Notes under the pieces: model-generated
The model's input: the letters and a program-made list of their open reading frames with translations, nothing else
Databases searched by the model: none
What the model was told of the DNA's origin: nothing
Position numbers and translations under genes: made by a program
Origin: an uncultured Methanomicrobiales archaeon
GTDB lineage: Archaea > Halobacteriota > Methanomicrobia > Methanomicrobiales > Methanospirillaceae
NCBI GenBank assembly: GCA_903926075.1
Contig: CAIYHQ010000133.1
Location: 1-64,000 of the forward strand
Direction of reading: 5' to 3'
DNA length: 64,000 nucleotides
Shown: piece by piece, positions 27,427 to 36,528 of the stretch
Numbering within the stretch: position 1 is the stretch's first letter
Layout: the number at the start of each line of letters is the position of its first letter

Positions 27427-28563
27427 TTAATTAAATGATCTTTTTGCCATGGGTCGATCAGTCTTTGTTTCAGAGAACAGGGAATTGATAACATCTAACA
27501 TCCGCAGGTTCTCATTAAGCCACAAGTAATCCTCTCTCATCGACATGTTTTTAAGAACGCTATATGCCAGATTTACTTTAGGAGTCCTCTCAAACTTCCG
27601 GTACTTATCACGGAGGATCTTTTCCAGATCTTTTTTATCAGCCTTGATTGAACCTTCATCCACGCCAAGAATTGAAAAAAATGTCTCGTCTGCGGGAGGA
27701 AGATACTGCTTCCAGTCCTGATTGATATTTAGTATCTTACTACACCTTGAATAAAATTTATTAATTGCATCGGGTTCAGTAAGAGCAAGCAGCATAATTT
27801 TATCTGATATTTCCTTGTCAATATGTTTCCAATACTCCTTTTTCTTTTCCAGGTTGTTAAGAGCCTCCCGCTCCAGGTGCTTGTAAACAAAATTTATCAT
27901 AGTATCATAATTTTCACGGGATGCAGGGTCAGTGAGAACTGAATAAATTTTCTTAAGCAACTCTGAATCTTTTGGGCTCTCTCCTTTTAGTGTCTCAATA
28001 TCCAGGTCTTTTTCGAGTCCTGCAAATTCGTAAATGTCAGGCATCCCTTCCAGGAAAAGATGGAAATAATCGTTATAAGTTTTTCTTATCTCTTCAACTT
28101 TTCCGACTAATTTTCCTTCGGCAATATGTTTACTATGTAACTCAATTAGTTCTTTTTTTTCAGAAGGGGGGAGGATTTTGGAAAACTGTTCGAAAACGAA
28201 AAGGAACTCATCATACTCTTTCCGGAGACCTGGGTTCTGAAGAACCCTGAATGCTTCAATAATAACTTCATCAGGGTAACATGAAAATTCAATTCTTCTT
28301 TCAAACGCCTGGATAACTTCTAGGATTGTTGCCCCCCTGCTAACACCCATAATGCAATAATAGGTTGGAAAACCATTCATAATGTCATTTACCCATTGAT
28401 ATTGGCGTTTTTCAAACTGTATAAACCGATTGACGTACCTGCCCAGTCGTTCCTCATTAACAAATAGTGAGGAGATCTTCCAGTAGGGGTCATCCTCAAT
28501 TGAGATATCATGACTTAAAGCCTGAACTTTCCGGGCTTTTTGAGCTCTATTTTTAATCCCCAT
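27427..28563 (-). CDS. Protein with three degenerate J-domain-like segments, partner of Hsp70 gene
   Basis: 378 residues, third gene of the chaperone-like cassette, overlapping the Hsp70 gene by 11 bases. Three segments follow the J-domain pattern of an ILGV-like start, two helices, and a final helix with VLxDPxxRxxYD. They are about 67-120 (YYCIMGVSRGATILEVIQ ... VLQNPGLRKEYDEF), 175-225 (IYSVLTDPASRENYD) and 293-348 (TFFSILGVDEGS ... NLAYSVLKNMSMREDY). None keeps the HPD tripeptide needed to stimulate Hsp70 ATPase in canonical DnaJ. It may still dock on Hsp70 as a J-like regulator or scaffold. No membrane segment. Function unproven. Confidence 0.72.
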   Translation of the reverse strand: MGIKNRAQKARKVQALSHDISIEDDPYWKISSLFVNEERLGRYVNRFIQFEKRQYQWVNDIMNGFPTYYCIMGVSRGATILEVIQAFERRIEFSCYPDEVIIEAFRVLQNPGLRKEYDEFLFVFEQFSKILPPSEKKELIELHSKHIAEGKLVGKVEEIRKTYNDYFHLFLEGMPDIYEFAGLEKDLDIETLKGESPKDSELLKKIYSVLTDPASRENYDTMINFVYKHLEREALNNLEKKKEYWKHIDKEISDKIMLLALTEPDAINKFYSRCSKILNINQDWKQYLPPADETFFSILGVDEGSIKADKKDLEKILRDKYRKFERTPKVNLAYSVLKNMSMREDYLWLNENLRMLDVINSLFSETKTDRPMAKRSFN

Positions 28564-30271
28564 CCTTATCCCTGATCAAAATCACGCTGTCATCGTCCAG
28601 GTTTAGACCGGAGATCCTTTGAGAATCATTGGGTTCAATATCATTACAAACAATTGTATCATTATCTCCGATAATGCCTTTCTCCTTTAACTCACGCTTG
28701 AGATCAGATATTGTTCCCGAAGGGTTGAGAAACATGTCAAGAGTCACTTTTCCTGACGTATTTTTTATATCGACATGGACGCTCCCAATACCAAGCAGTT
28801 TCTTCATCAATTTGCTTTTCTCTTTCTTTGAAAGTCTGCTCCGTGATTCCAGTTTTACGCTACGAAGATTACCTGAATCATCATCGTTAGCCGTGACATT
28901 TAGTATACCAAATTCTTCACCAATTTCAAAAGTCACTTTGATTCTATTTTGCCCAAAAGGTAAAGGTTCGATGTTTATCCAGAACTCACCGAGAAATTCG
29001 TTATCCTCTGCCATTTCTTCATCGCCCTGGTATACCGGAATGATGACTTCATCAACAAAATCACCGGCATTTGTGTAACCACGCGTTCTTGAAATCGGGA
29101 TCTTGGTGTTTCGCTCAATAACTTTTGAAAGTGTGCCATCAGCAATCTTCACTCCGAGAGAGCATGATACAACGTCACTGATCTCAATATTTTTTGCATT
29201 CCGTGTTTTTTCTTTCCCGTATTCAATTCCTGCAATGGCAGCGCCAAGGGCGACGGCTGTATATGGGTCTCCACTGAGAGGTTCTTTTCCGAAATAATCC
29301 CTGACAAATTCCCTGACTGCTGGAATAAGCGTTGTACCTCCGACAAGCAGAATATCATCAATCTCGTTTTTTTCAATTGACGCGTCCTGCAGTGCCTGTT
29401 CCATTGGAATTTTTGTATTCTCTATAAGGTCTTTAATAAGGGAGTCAAGTGTCTCCCGTGTCAGAACCATACTGAAGGGGGGTTTGCCTGAAGCAACAAA
29501 GGGGATGGTAATTGTCGTTTTCATGGCCGTGGATAATGCAATCTTTGCCTCTTCAGCAGTTTCTTTTAATGTCGCGAGAAGTGCCAGGTCTTTTTTTGTA
29601 TCGACGCCTAACTGACGATGTAACTTTTTAGTCACATGTTCAACTATGCGGGCATCAATATCATCTCCACCAAGCCTGTGCTCGCCGGTGCTTGCATCAA
29701 CATCAAAAAATCCCGATGCAACTGTTAACACAGACACATCAAAAGTCCCTCCTCCAAAATCATATACAAGCACTTTTCGGTCTAGGTCTTCCCGTATCCC
29801 ATATGCTAGTGCAGCAGCTGTTGGTTCGTTGATAAGTCTCACGACATTGATTCCTGCAATCTCTGCTGCGTCCCGGATGGATTGCCTCTGACTGTCAGAA
29901 TAATTCGCAGGTACTGATACTACTGCATCAAAAAACTTCTTTCCAATCCTGATTTCCGCATCATCGATAAGTTTTTTAAAAATCAGTGCACCGATGTATT
30001 CAGGAGGGAATTTGTAGCGACCGACTTTCTTATAATAGTCAGTTCCCATTTCCCGTTTGATTGAACTTACAACCTGATCTGGATTTGCAATCTGATTACG
30101 CTTAGCAAGTTCTCCGACAGTATAACTTTTTTCGCCTTTAAAATGGACGATGGAAGGTGTTATTGTCTTTCCTTCACTGTTCTCAATAACTTCCGGATTA
30201 TCGAGCAGCATATAAGCCATCTTAGAGTTTGTTGTCCCAAAGTCTATACCCAGGATATCCCTTTCTATCAT
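28553..30271 (-). CDS. Hsp70-family chaperone with C-terminal ubiquitin-like domain
   Basis: 572 residues from the ATG at 30269-30271, which has GGAG 6 bases upstream; the frame is open to 30283. The ATPase domain is complete: ILGIDFGTTNSKMAY, SVPANYSDSQRQSIRDAAEIAG, NEPTAAALAYG, VYDFGGGTFDVSVL, LLVGGTTLIPAVREF. The beta-type substrate domain follows (about 370-480). The usual alpha-helical lid is replaced from about residue 494 by a beta-grasp, ubiquitin-like segment (VHVDIKNTSGKVTLDMFL, NPSGTISDLKRELKEKGI, SGLNLDDDSVILI) ending in DKDGD, without a Gly-Gly tail. This is not the housekeeping DnaK. It sits between a GrpE-like and a J-like gene. Confidence 0.88.
   Translation of the reverse strand: MIERDILGIDFGTTNSKMAYMLLDNPEVIENSEGKTITPSIVHFKGEKSYTVGELAKRNQIANPDQVVSSIKREMGTDYYKKVGRYKFPPEYIGALIFKKLIDDAEIRIGKKFFDAVVSVPANYSDSQRQSIRDAAEIAGINVVRLINEPTAAALAYGIREDLDRKVLVYDFGGGTFDVSVLTVASGFFDVDASTGEHRLGGDDIDARIVEHVTKKLHRQLGVDTKKDLALLATLKETAEEAKIALSTAMKTTITIPFVASGKPPFSMVLTRETLDSLIKDLIENTKIPMEQALQDASIEKNEIDDILLVGGTTLIPAVREFVRDYFGKEPLSGDPYTAVALGAAIAGIEYGKEKTRNAKNIEISDVVSCSLGVKIADGTLSKVIERNTKIPISRTRGYTNAGDFVDEVIIPVYQGDEEMAEDNEFLGEFWINIEPLPFGQNRIKVTFEIGEEFGILNVTANDDDSGNLRSVKLESRSRLSKKEKSKLMKKLLGIGSVHVDIKNTSGKVTLDMFLNPSGTISDLKRELKEKGIIGDNDTIVCNDIEPNDSQRISGLNLDDDSVILIRDKDGD
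28556..28792 (-). other. Ubiquitin-like beta-grasp domain at the end of the Hsp70 protein
   Basis: The last 79 residues of the Hsp70 gene. The order strand-turn-strand (VHVDIKN, GKVTLDMFL), a Ser-Gly-Thr-Ile turn (PSGTISDLK) starting a helix (SDLKRELKEKGI), a middle strand (DTIVCND) and a final strand after an SGLNL turn (DDSVILI) is the ubiquitin topology. Side-by-side reading with ubiquitin gives matches at the TxxTIxxxK helix start and the xSxLxLxxR end. It lacks a C-terminal GG, so conjugation is unlikely; it may be a binding module. By-eye call only. Confidence 0.65.
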
Positions 30272-30290
30272 GTATCGCTCCAAGTCACAG

Positions 30291-31310
30291 TTAACTATCT
30301 CTTTTTATATCAATCTGCATATCTGTCAATTCGATGCCATCAGTATCCTGATCAGGTTTGTATTCCTCAGTGTTATAATCATCCTTTTCTTCTAGTTTTA
30401 CCGAATTTTCTACAGATGGGATTTCAGTATCCTGGCATTCTACGGATAATTGGGAAAAGACCTCCTTTAAATATTCCATCTCATCTTCATGTCTTTCAAT
30501 CGTTTCAGCCTGGACCTGCAATTGATACTCGACATCCTGTTTCTCTACGAGAGATTGGGAAACGGTTTCCTTTAAACCATTTATCTCCTTTCTGAGCCTT
30601 TCAATAGTATCAGCCTGCTCGCGCATGAGGCCTTCAATTTCCTGTTTTTCTGCAAGAGATTGAGAAACGAAATCCTTTAGCTGGTTGATATCCTCTTCGA
30701 ATCTGAGTGTTGTTTCACTCCGGGCGTGTTCAAGTTGAGAAATCTCTTCGTCAAAGTGGGCAAACCTGCCCCGGCCAGGGAACACCCAGTCCGTAAATCG
30801 ACCCCATATTTCGTTTTTTTTATTTTTGTTTTTTACACGGGGGAATTTTGAGATGATTACTTCTGCGGGTCTTATCAGAATATTCTCTCGCATGTAACCT
30901 TTTCTTATTACCGAAAAGACGCTACCTTCAGGATAACGGCTGCCATACTCGAGCCCGACTGCCATATGTAATGTATCATCGAATTTATCACCCGGTCCCG
31001 GATCAACAGGAGTAAGACCTGACGAAAAAAGGAGTTGACTGTATAATGCGTCTATATTTTTTTGAAAGTTCTCGTTCGCATCTTTGACAATATCACAGGA
31101 ATTATTATTAACCCCGCAAGATATACGACACAAAGAATCTGCAAAGACAAGCATTTTTTTTGCAAAATCAGATTGGAGTTCCTTTTTTTTAAGGGCATCA
31201 TTTTTCCGGTTGGTCTCAATATAGTCCCTGAACTCTTTTTTTAATGTATTGTATTGTGATTCTAAAAGTTCAGCTTTTTTTTGTATTTCTGTATTGGCGA
31301 AATCATCCAT
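30291..31310 (-). CDS. GrpE-like nucleotide exchange factor with coiled-coil repeat tail
   Basis: 339 residues from the ATG at 31308-31310. Residues 1-156 look like GrpE: a long N-terminal helix (KAELLESQYNTLKKEFRDYIE), a four-helix part, then the beta domain pattern FDDTLHMAVGLE, GSVFSVIRKGYMRENILIRPAEVIIS. After a basic linker (about 157-185) the tail is a coiled coil with two near-identical 35-residue repeats (LKDFVSQSLAEKQEIE... and LKETVSQSLVEKQDVE...) and a partial third, then an acidic end. First gene of the cassette; a TATA-like GATTATATG at 31338-31346 suggests a nearly leaderless transcript. Confidence 0.8.
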   Translation of the reverse strand: MDDFANTEIQKKAELLESQYNTLKKEFRDYIETNRKNDALKKKELQSDFAKKMLVFADSLCRISCGVNNNSCDIVKDANENFQKNIDALYSQLLFSSGLTPVDPGPGDKFDDTLHMAVGLEYGSRYPEGSVFSVIRKGYMRENILIRPAEVIISKFPRVKNKNKKNEIWGRFTDWVFPGRGRFAHFDEEISQLEHARSETTLRFEEDINQLKDFVSQSLAEKQEIEGLMREQADTIERLRKEINGLKETVSQSLVEKQDVEYQLQVQAETIERHEDEMEYLKEVFSQLSVECQDTEIPSVENSVKLEEKDDYNTEEYKPDQDTDGIELTDMQIDIKRDS

Positions 31311-31484
31311 TGCAACAAATAATGAGAACTGAATCACATATAATCTCTTACTTCTTCAAATTTCTCTTAACGCTAATATTTGGATTTTATTCAAAAGAGT
31401 GAGTCTCGATTAGCAAATTAAACAGACTCTATAATTCGCTGGATCATAAGGAAAATTGGGTATTTAAGGACATTTCATGATGTC

Positions 31485-32243
31485 CTTACTAAGGACAAAA
31501 CTATAGTCCGGGTCCATTCCTATCTTGCTGATAAATATCCTGTAACAAGAGCACGAAGAATAGCAGCAGGAATAAAAGTCTCTTTATTATTGAGTTTTGT
31601 GTGCAATGGGCCGAAAACTGTAGAATTTTTTCCGGAAAAACCAATGATTCAAAAACTCTGACCATTGGTCCATGAGTGAAAGATATTTTATTGCTTATGG
31701 ATAGGGGATTTTTCAAATTTGATTCGTTTGCTAAAATAAATCCATATGGAGGGTTTTTTGTGACTCGATTAAAATCAAACACAAAAGCTCTAGTGTTTCG
31801 GTAAGCCAGGACGTCCCAGAAAAAATCAGAATAAAAATGATTGAACAAGAGATTCATAAAGCCATTGAATTGATTAGATCCTACAAACTTACTATTGATG
31901 CACGAGTGGTTTAAAGTATTTCAATGATAGTAAAAAGAAAACAAATTAAGCTTAAATATGCGATTTATAGCAAGGTTTAACGGAAAAACTGACGGTTATC
32001 ATACCTACTTCACAAATATTCCTGAAAATGACCTCTTAGGAAAAGATATAGCGTCGTTGTATTCTGCACGATGGTGGTCAATAGTTTTTGCAGAAAATGC
32101 TCGATAGATTTTTCGAAATTTGATGAGAAGAAAAATGGGTCTTCGATTAACTTTTCCGATGCATGAAATTTGGGAAATCATAGTCGTGGGGTCTATCTCC
32201 ACTTACGTAAATAGAAAGACATACACCAATAAACTCTATCTTT
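31485..32243 (+). pseudogene. Decayed IS4-type transposase
   Basis: Successive frames give transposase pieces in order. These are KDKTIVRVHSYLADKYPVTR and AAGIKVSLLLSFVCNGPKTVEF (from 31490), LLLMDRGFFKFDSFAKI and GGFFVTRLKSNTKALVF (from about 31690), and RFIARFNGKTDGYHTYFTN with LLGKDIASLYSARWW (from about 31958). The Asp of LLMDRGFF and the YxxRW motif are the IS4-family DDE landmarks. At least three frameshifts and several stops are present. No inverted repeats were recognised. It sits just upstream of the chaperone-like cassette, in the opposite orientation. Confidence 0.72.
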
Positions 32244-32465
32244 AAGAGTTAAGTCAAAAAGGGAACTGATTTGGCGGTAAGAACTAGCTTTGGCTATTGA
32301 ATATATGCGGTTTTTCTGATTTTTGAACTGTATTACTGAGCGTGTCTCGTGGACTAAAGGTTAAAGTGTACAGCAAGAAAAATTTTTTCCTATATTTTGT
32401 TACTACTTGAGTAAATTTTAATTAAAATTTTAAGGATTAATCAGTGTTACACCTTACATTAACCG

Positions 32466-33217
32466 ATGACATATGGAAGTAAATTCAGGTCGCGGATGTC
32501 TCATGATGACATGCAAAATATTGCCCAGTTGATTGAATCTCTAACCCCTGATAACCCATATGTGACTATTGAGCAGCGAATTTTTAAGCCAGATGGCAGT
32601 ATTCGATGGCAAAGATCGGTTGACCGAGCTATCTTTCATAATGAGGGTAAATTAAAGGAATATCAATCAGTTGGCAGGGATATTACTGAACTTAAGGAGC
32701 GCGAGTTAGATTTAAGCGAGAAAAATTATCAACTGCAGATCTGACGAAAAGTCTGCATTCCTTAAAAAATCTGAAATTGAAGGGTATGTAAAAGAATTTC
32801 CATTGTAACTCAGGAAAATTGATGTCGAAATTTTTGATACTTTTATTAATATTGTCCCTCTTCGAGAAAAGAACGGTTCGATAAAGGCATTTATTGGTAC
32901 ATTTCGGGGTGTGACAGAGCGCAAACGAGCTGATGAAGCATTACGGGAAAGTGAGGAGAAGTACCGTGCACTCTTTGCAGCCGAATCGGATGGTATTGTT
33001 GTAGTTGAGAGAGGAACCGGAATAATCCATGGATTGTAATGATGCATACCCTCAAATGTATGGTTATCGAAAGGAAGAGATAATTGGAAAACTTAAACTT
33101 CTCTCAAGCATAACCTGGCACGGCATAAACAATCAACTTACAATACAGGAGACAGGTGAGCCGGGGGAGGGAGCACGGTTTGAGATTACAATTCCAAATT
33201 GGAAATGGCGATTTTAA
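32466..33217 (+). pseudogene. Collapsed PAS-histidine kinase
   Basis: Pieces of a kinase closely related to the next gene: a PAS end (SLTPDNPYVTIEQRIFKPDG, VGRDITELKEREL) to a stop at 32742-32744, a second PAS piece in another frame (IVPLREKNGSIKAFIGTF, VTERKRADEALRESEEKYRALF), then from 33029 a frame in which PAS (YPQMYGYRKEEIIG), the H-box region (LKLLSSITWHGINNQL, with His changed in context to WHGI) and the last ATPase residues (TGEPGEGARFEITIPN) are joined directly. Internal deletions removed the N and G boxes. It ends inside the ribosome-binding region of the intact kinase. Confidence 0.8.
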
Positions 33218-33222
33218 GAGAA

Positions 33223-36200
33223 ATGAACATGGATCAAGAGCCAATCCGGGTACTTTATGTTGATGATGAAATTGAACTTTTAAACGTAGGGAAACTCTTC
33301 CTTGAGAAGGATAGAACGTTTAATGTCGATACAGTCTTATCTGTCAGAGATGCACTGGAATATCTGAACTCTACTCATTATGACGCCATTGTATCAGATT
33401 ATGAAATGCCTGATATGGATGGAATTCAGTTTCTTAAGCAACTAAAGAAAAAAGGAAATAAAATCCCATTTATTGTCTTTACAGGTAGAGGACGTGAAGA
33501 AGTTGTAATTGAAGCTCTGAACTGTGGAGCAGATTTTTATATTCAGAAAGGTGGTAATCCAAAGGCACAATTTACAGAGCTTTCTAACAAGATTCGTTAT
33601 GCAGTATCTCGAAAAAGAACAGAGGATTTATTAAAAGAGAGCGAGGAACGATATCGAAATGTAGTAGAAGACCAGACTGAGTTCATCTGCCGCTTTCTTC
33701 CGGACGGAAGACATATCTTTGTGAACGAAGCATATTGTCGTTATTTTGGATTGGATCGTAAAGATATTATTGGAAGTAAATTCAAACCAAAAATGCCACT
33801 GGAAGACAATCAGAATGTTAATCAACTAATTTCTTCCCTCACACAGGATAATCCTTATGTTACGATTGAGCAACAAATTTTTCTGCCAGACGGCAGTACC
33901 CGGTGGCAACGATGGGTCGATCGCGCTATTTTTCATCCAAATGGTAACTTAAAGGAATATCAGTCAGTTGGCCGTGACATCACCGAGCTAAAAGAACGTG
34001 AAATATCATTGAATGAGAAAAACTATGAACTTCAGGCAGCATATGAGCAAATCGCCTCTGCTGAAGAAGAATTAAGACAACAATTTGAAGAGAATAAAGT
34101 CGCGGCACAAGCACTCAGTGAGAGTGAAAGGAAATTACAGGGGATAGTTCATGGCTCACCGATTCCCCAGTTTGTTATAGATAAAGATCATCATATCATA
34201 AGCTGGAACGAGGCACTTGCGAAATATAGTAGGATTAAAGCTGAAGAAGTTCTTGGAACAAAATCTGCTTGGAGAGCGTTTTATGAGAAAGAACGCCCGG
34301 TATTGGCAAATCTAATATTAGATGGATCTATTGAAAAAATTCCTGAATGGTATACTGGAAAATATCACAAGTCTAAATATGTTGAGGATGCCTACGAAGC
34401 AATTGATTTTTTTCCACATATGGGGACTAAAGGAGTCTGGTTGTTTTTTACTGCATCGACTATTAGAGATTCAGACGGTACTGTTATCGGGGCAGTAGAG
34501 ACGCTTGAAGATATTACTGACAGAAAAATAAAGGAAGATGCCCTTAAGGAAAGCGAAGAAAAGTTCAGAAACGTTGTTTTATCAGTAAATGAGGCTATTA
34601 TCCTTCAAGAAAAGACGGGAGAGGTAATAACATGGAACACCGCAGCAGAAAAGCTATTTGGTGTTACTGCTATGGAAATGATTGGGCATAAAGCAACAAA
34701 TCATAAATGGAAGACAATTCACGAAGATGGAACTTATTTTCCAGAGATAGAACATCCATCCATGCGTACTTTAGCGAATGGTGAACCATGCAAGGATGTT
34801 ATCATGGGTATCACAAGTGCGGATGGAAGATTTTCATGGGTCAGTATCAACACGAGCCCTCTTATCAGGCAGGGGGATTCAAAACCGGGAGCAGTTACCA
34901 TCTCATTGCTGGACATCACCGATCGCAAGCGGACAGAGGAGGAACTTCGCGCTAATTTAGAGAAATTGACCCGGCAACAACTGGCATTGCAACAATCAAA
35001 GCGGGAGCTTGCTGAAATTATTGAATTTCTCCCGGATCCAACGATTGTCATCGACCGACAAGGAATAGTGATCGCGTGGAACCGTGCGATAGAGGAGATG
35101 ACGGGAACCAGTAAGGATGAGATGATTGGTCAGGGAGATCATGCATACACAATCCCTTTTTACGGTAAGCGACAGAAACATCTTCTGGACCTCATTGATC
35201 TGAATGATAATGATATAAAAATGAAATATCAGCATGTCCGGCGAAAAGGCAATACCTATTATGCAGAAATTTTCGCTCCGGCATTATATGGTGGAAAAGG
35301 GGCATACTTGTGGGTTACTGGATCACCTCTGTTTGATATTCAGGGTATCCGCATCGGTGCGATAGAATCCATTCGTGATATTACCGAACGTAAGCTCGCT
35401 GAAGAAGCACTTCATGACGCAGTACTCAAATGGCAATATACTTTTGATTCAAATCAGGATGGAATATGCCTTTTAGACACAAACCAGCGAATAATGATGT
35501 GCAACCGAACGATGAAGGAGATAGTTTGTGCAACGAACCAGGATGACCTTACTGGGTTACACTGTTGGGAGGTATTACATGGTACGATTGGACAGATTCC
35601 AGATTGCCCATTTATCCGGATGCAGACTTCGCTTAAAAGGGAAACGATTGAACTTGGGATTGGTAACCGGCTTTTTATGGTTGTTACAGATCCAATTCTG
35701 GATGAGACACAAACGCTTATTGGTACAGTTCACAGTATTCGTGATATTTCTGAACGAAAAGAACTGGAACTGGAAATGGAGTACCATGAACAGGAACTCA
35801 GGAAATATTCAAGTTCACTCGCAATAGCGAATAAGAAACTTTCCCTTCTCTCTAGCATTACACGGCATGATATTAACAATCAACTTACGGTATTAATGGG
35901 CTACCTCTCGATTCTGGAAGATAATCAGCCAGATCCCAAACTTAATCAATATTTCCAGAAATCTGTAAGAGCTGCACAACGGATCTTATCCATGATCCAG
36001 TTTACGAAAGAATACGAACAAATTGGAGTCCATTCTCCTTCATGGCAGAATGCAAGCACAATTGTCGACAATGCAGCCACACAAGCTCCGCTTGGACATG
36101 TTATAGTAAAAAACGATCTCCCTATTAATGCAGAAGTGTTTGCAGATCCACTGTTTATGAAAGTATGCTACAACCTGATGGATAATGCAGTGCGTTACGG

Positions 36201-36471
36201 CGGAAAGATTACCACTATCAGGTTTTATCTTGAAGATAGCAATCAGGATAAGTTAATAATATGCGAGGATGATGGAGATGGAGTGCCGGCTGAAGATAAA
36301 GAGCGAATCTTTGAACGGGGTTTTGGGAAAAATACCGGTCTTGGTTTAGCCATTTCAAGAGAAATTCTTGATATTACTAACATTACCATTCACGAAACGG
36401 GAGAGCCTGGAAATGGAGCAAGGTTTGAGATGAGGGTTCCAGATAGAAAATGTCACTTTGGGAATAATTAA
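33223..36471 (+). CDS. Hybrid sensor: receiver, five PAS domains, histidine kinase
   Basis: 1082 residues from ATG 33223 (another in-frame Met follows 2 codons on; the frame is open from 33199). Receiver at 1-125 (VLYVDDE, VSDYEMPDMDG with the phospho-Asp, FTGRGREE). Five PAS domains follow, starting near ESEERYRNVVED, LSESERKLQGIV, KESEEKFRNVVL, SKRELAEIIEFL and LKWQYTFDSNQD. Then the H box LSSITRHDINNQL, N box NLMDNAVRYG, G1 EDDGDGVP, F FERGFG and G2 GLGLAI. Soluble: no membrane segment. Typical of the large cytosolic redox/ligand sensors of methanogens. Its relatives lie broken at 24.8, 25.2, 32.5 and 43.7 kb. Confidence 0.92.
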   Translation: MNMDQEPIRVLYVDDEIELLNVGKLFLEKDRTFNVDTVLSVRDALEYLNSTHYDAIVSDYEMPDMDGIQFLKQLKKKGNKIPFIVFTGRGREEVVIEALNCGADFYIQKGGNPKAQFTELSNKIRYAVSRKRTEDLLKESEERYRNVVEDQTEFICRFLPDGRHIFVNEAYCRYFGLDRKDIIGSKFKPKMPLEDNQNVNQLISSLTQDNPYVTIEQQIFLPDGSTRWQRWVDRAIFHPNGNLKEYQSVGRDITELKEREISLNEKNYELQAAYEQIASAEEELRQQFEENKVAAQALSESERKLQGIVHGSPIPQFVIDKDHHIISWNEALAKYSRIKAEEVLGTKSAWRAFYEKERPVLANLILDGSIEKIPEWYTGKYHKSKYVEDAYEAIDFFPHMGTKGVWLFFTASTIRDSDGTVIGAVETLEDITDRKIKEDALKESEEKFRNVVLSVNEAIILQEKTGEVITWNTAAEKLFGVTAMEMIGHKATNHKWKTIHEDGTYFPEIEHPSMRTLANGEPCKDVIMGITSADGRFSWVSINTSPLIRQGDSKPGAVTISLLDITDRKRTEEELRANLEKLTRQQLALQQSKRELAEIIEFLPDPTIVIDRQGIVIAWNRAIEEMTGTSKDEMIGQGDHAYTIPFYGKRQKHLLDLIDLNDNDIKMKYQHVRRKGNTYYAEIFAPALYGGKGAYLWVTGSPLFDIQGIRIGAIESIRDITERKLAEEALHDAVLKWQYTFDSNQDGICLLDTNQRIMMCNRTMKEIVCATNQDDLTGLHCWEVLHGTIGQIPDCPFIRMQTSLKRETIELGIGNRLFMVVTDPILDETQTLIGTVHSIRDISERKELELEMEYHEQELRKYSSSLAIANKKLSLLSSITRHDINNQLTVLMGYLSILEDNQPDPKLNQYFQKSVRAAQRILSMIQFTKEYEQIGVHSPSWQNASTIVDNAATQAPLGHVIVKNDLPINAEVFADPLFMKVCYNLMDNAVRYGGKITTIRFYLEDSNQDKLIICEDDGDGVPAEDKERIFERGFGKNTGLGLAISREILDITNITIHETGEPGNGARFEMRVPDRKCHFGNN

Positions 36472-36528
36472 AATTAGAAGGAAGGGACTCAAGATAACAT
36501 CCCATGTGATTTTTTCTCGCCTGAATAT

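Noticed and set aside
31501-31857. 118-codon minus-strand open frame
   Set aside because: It is antisense to the transposase relic, whose plus-strand frames give recognisable transposase segments.
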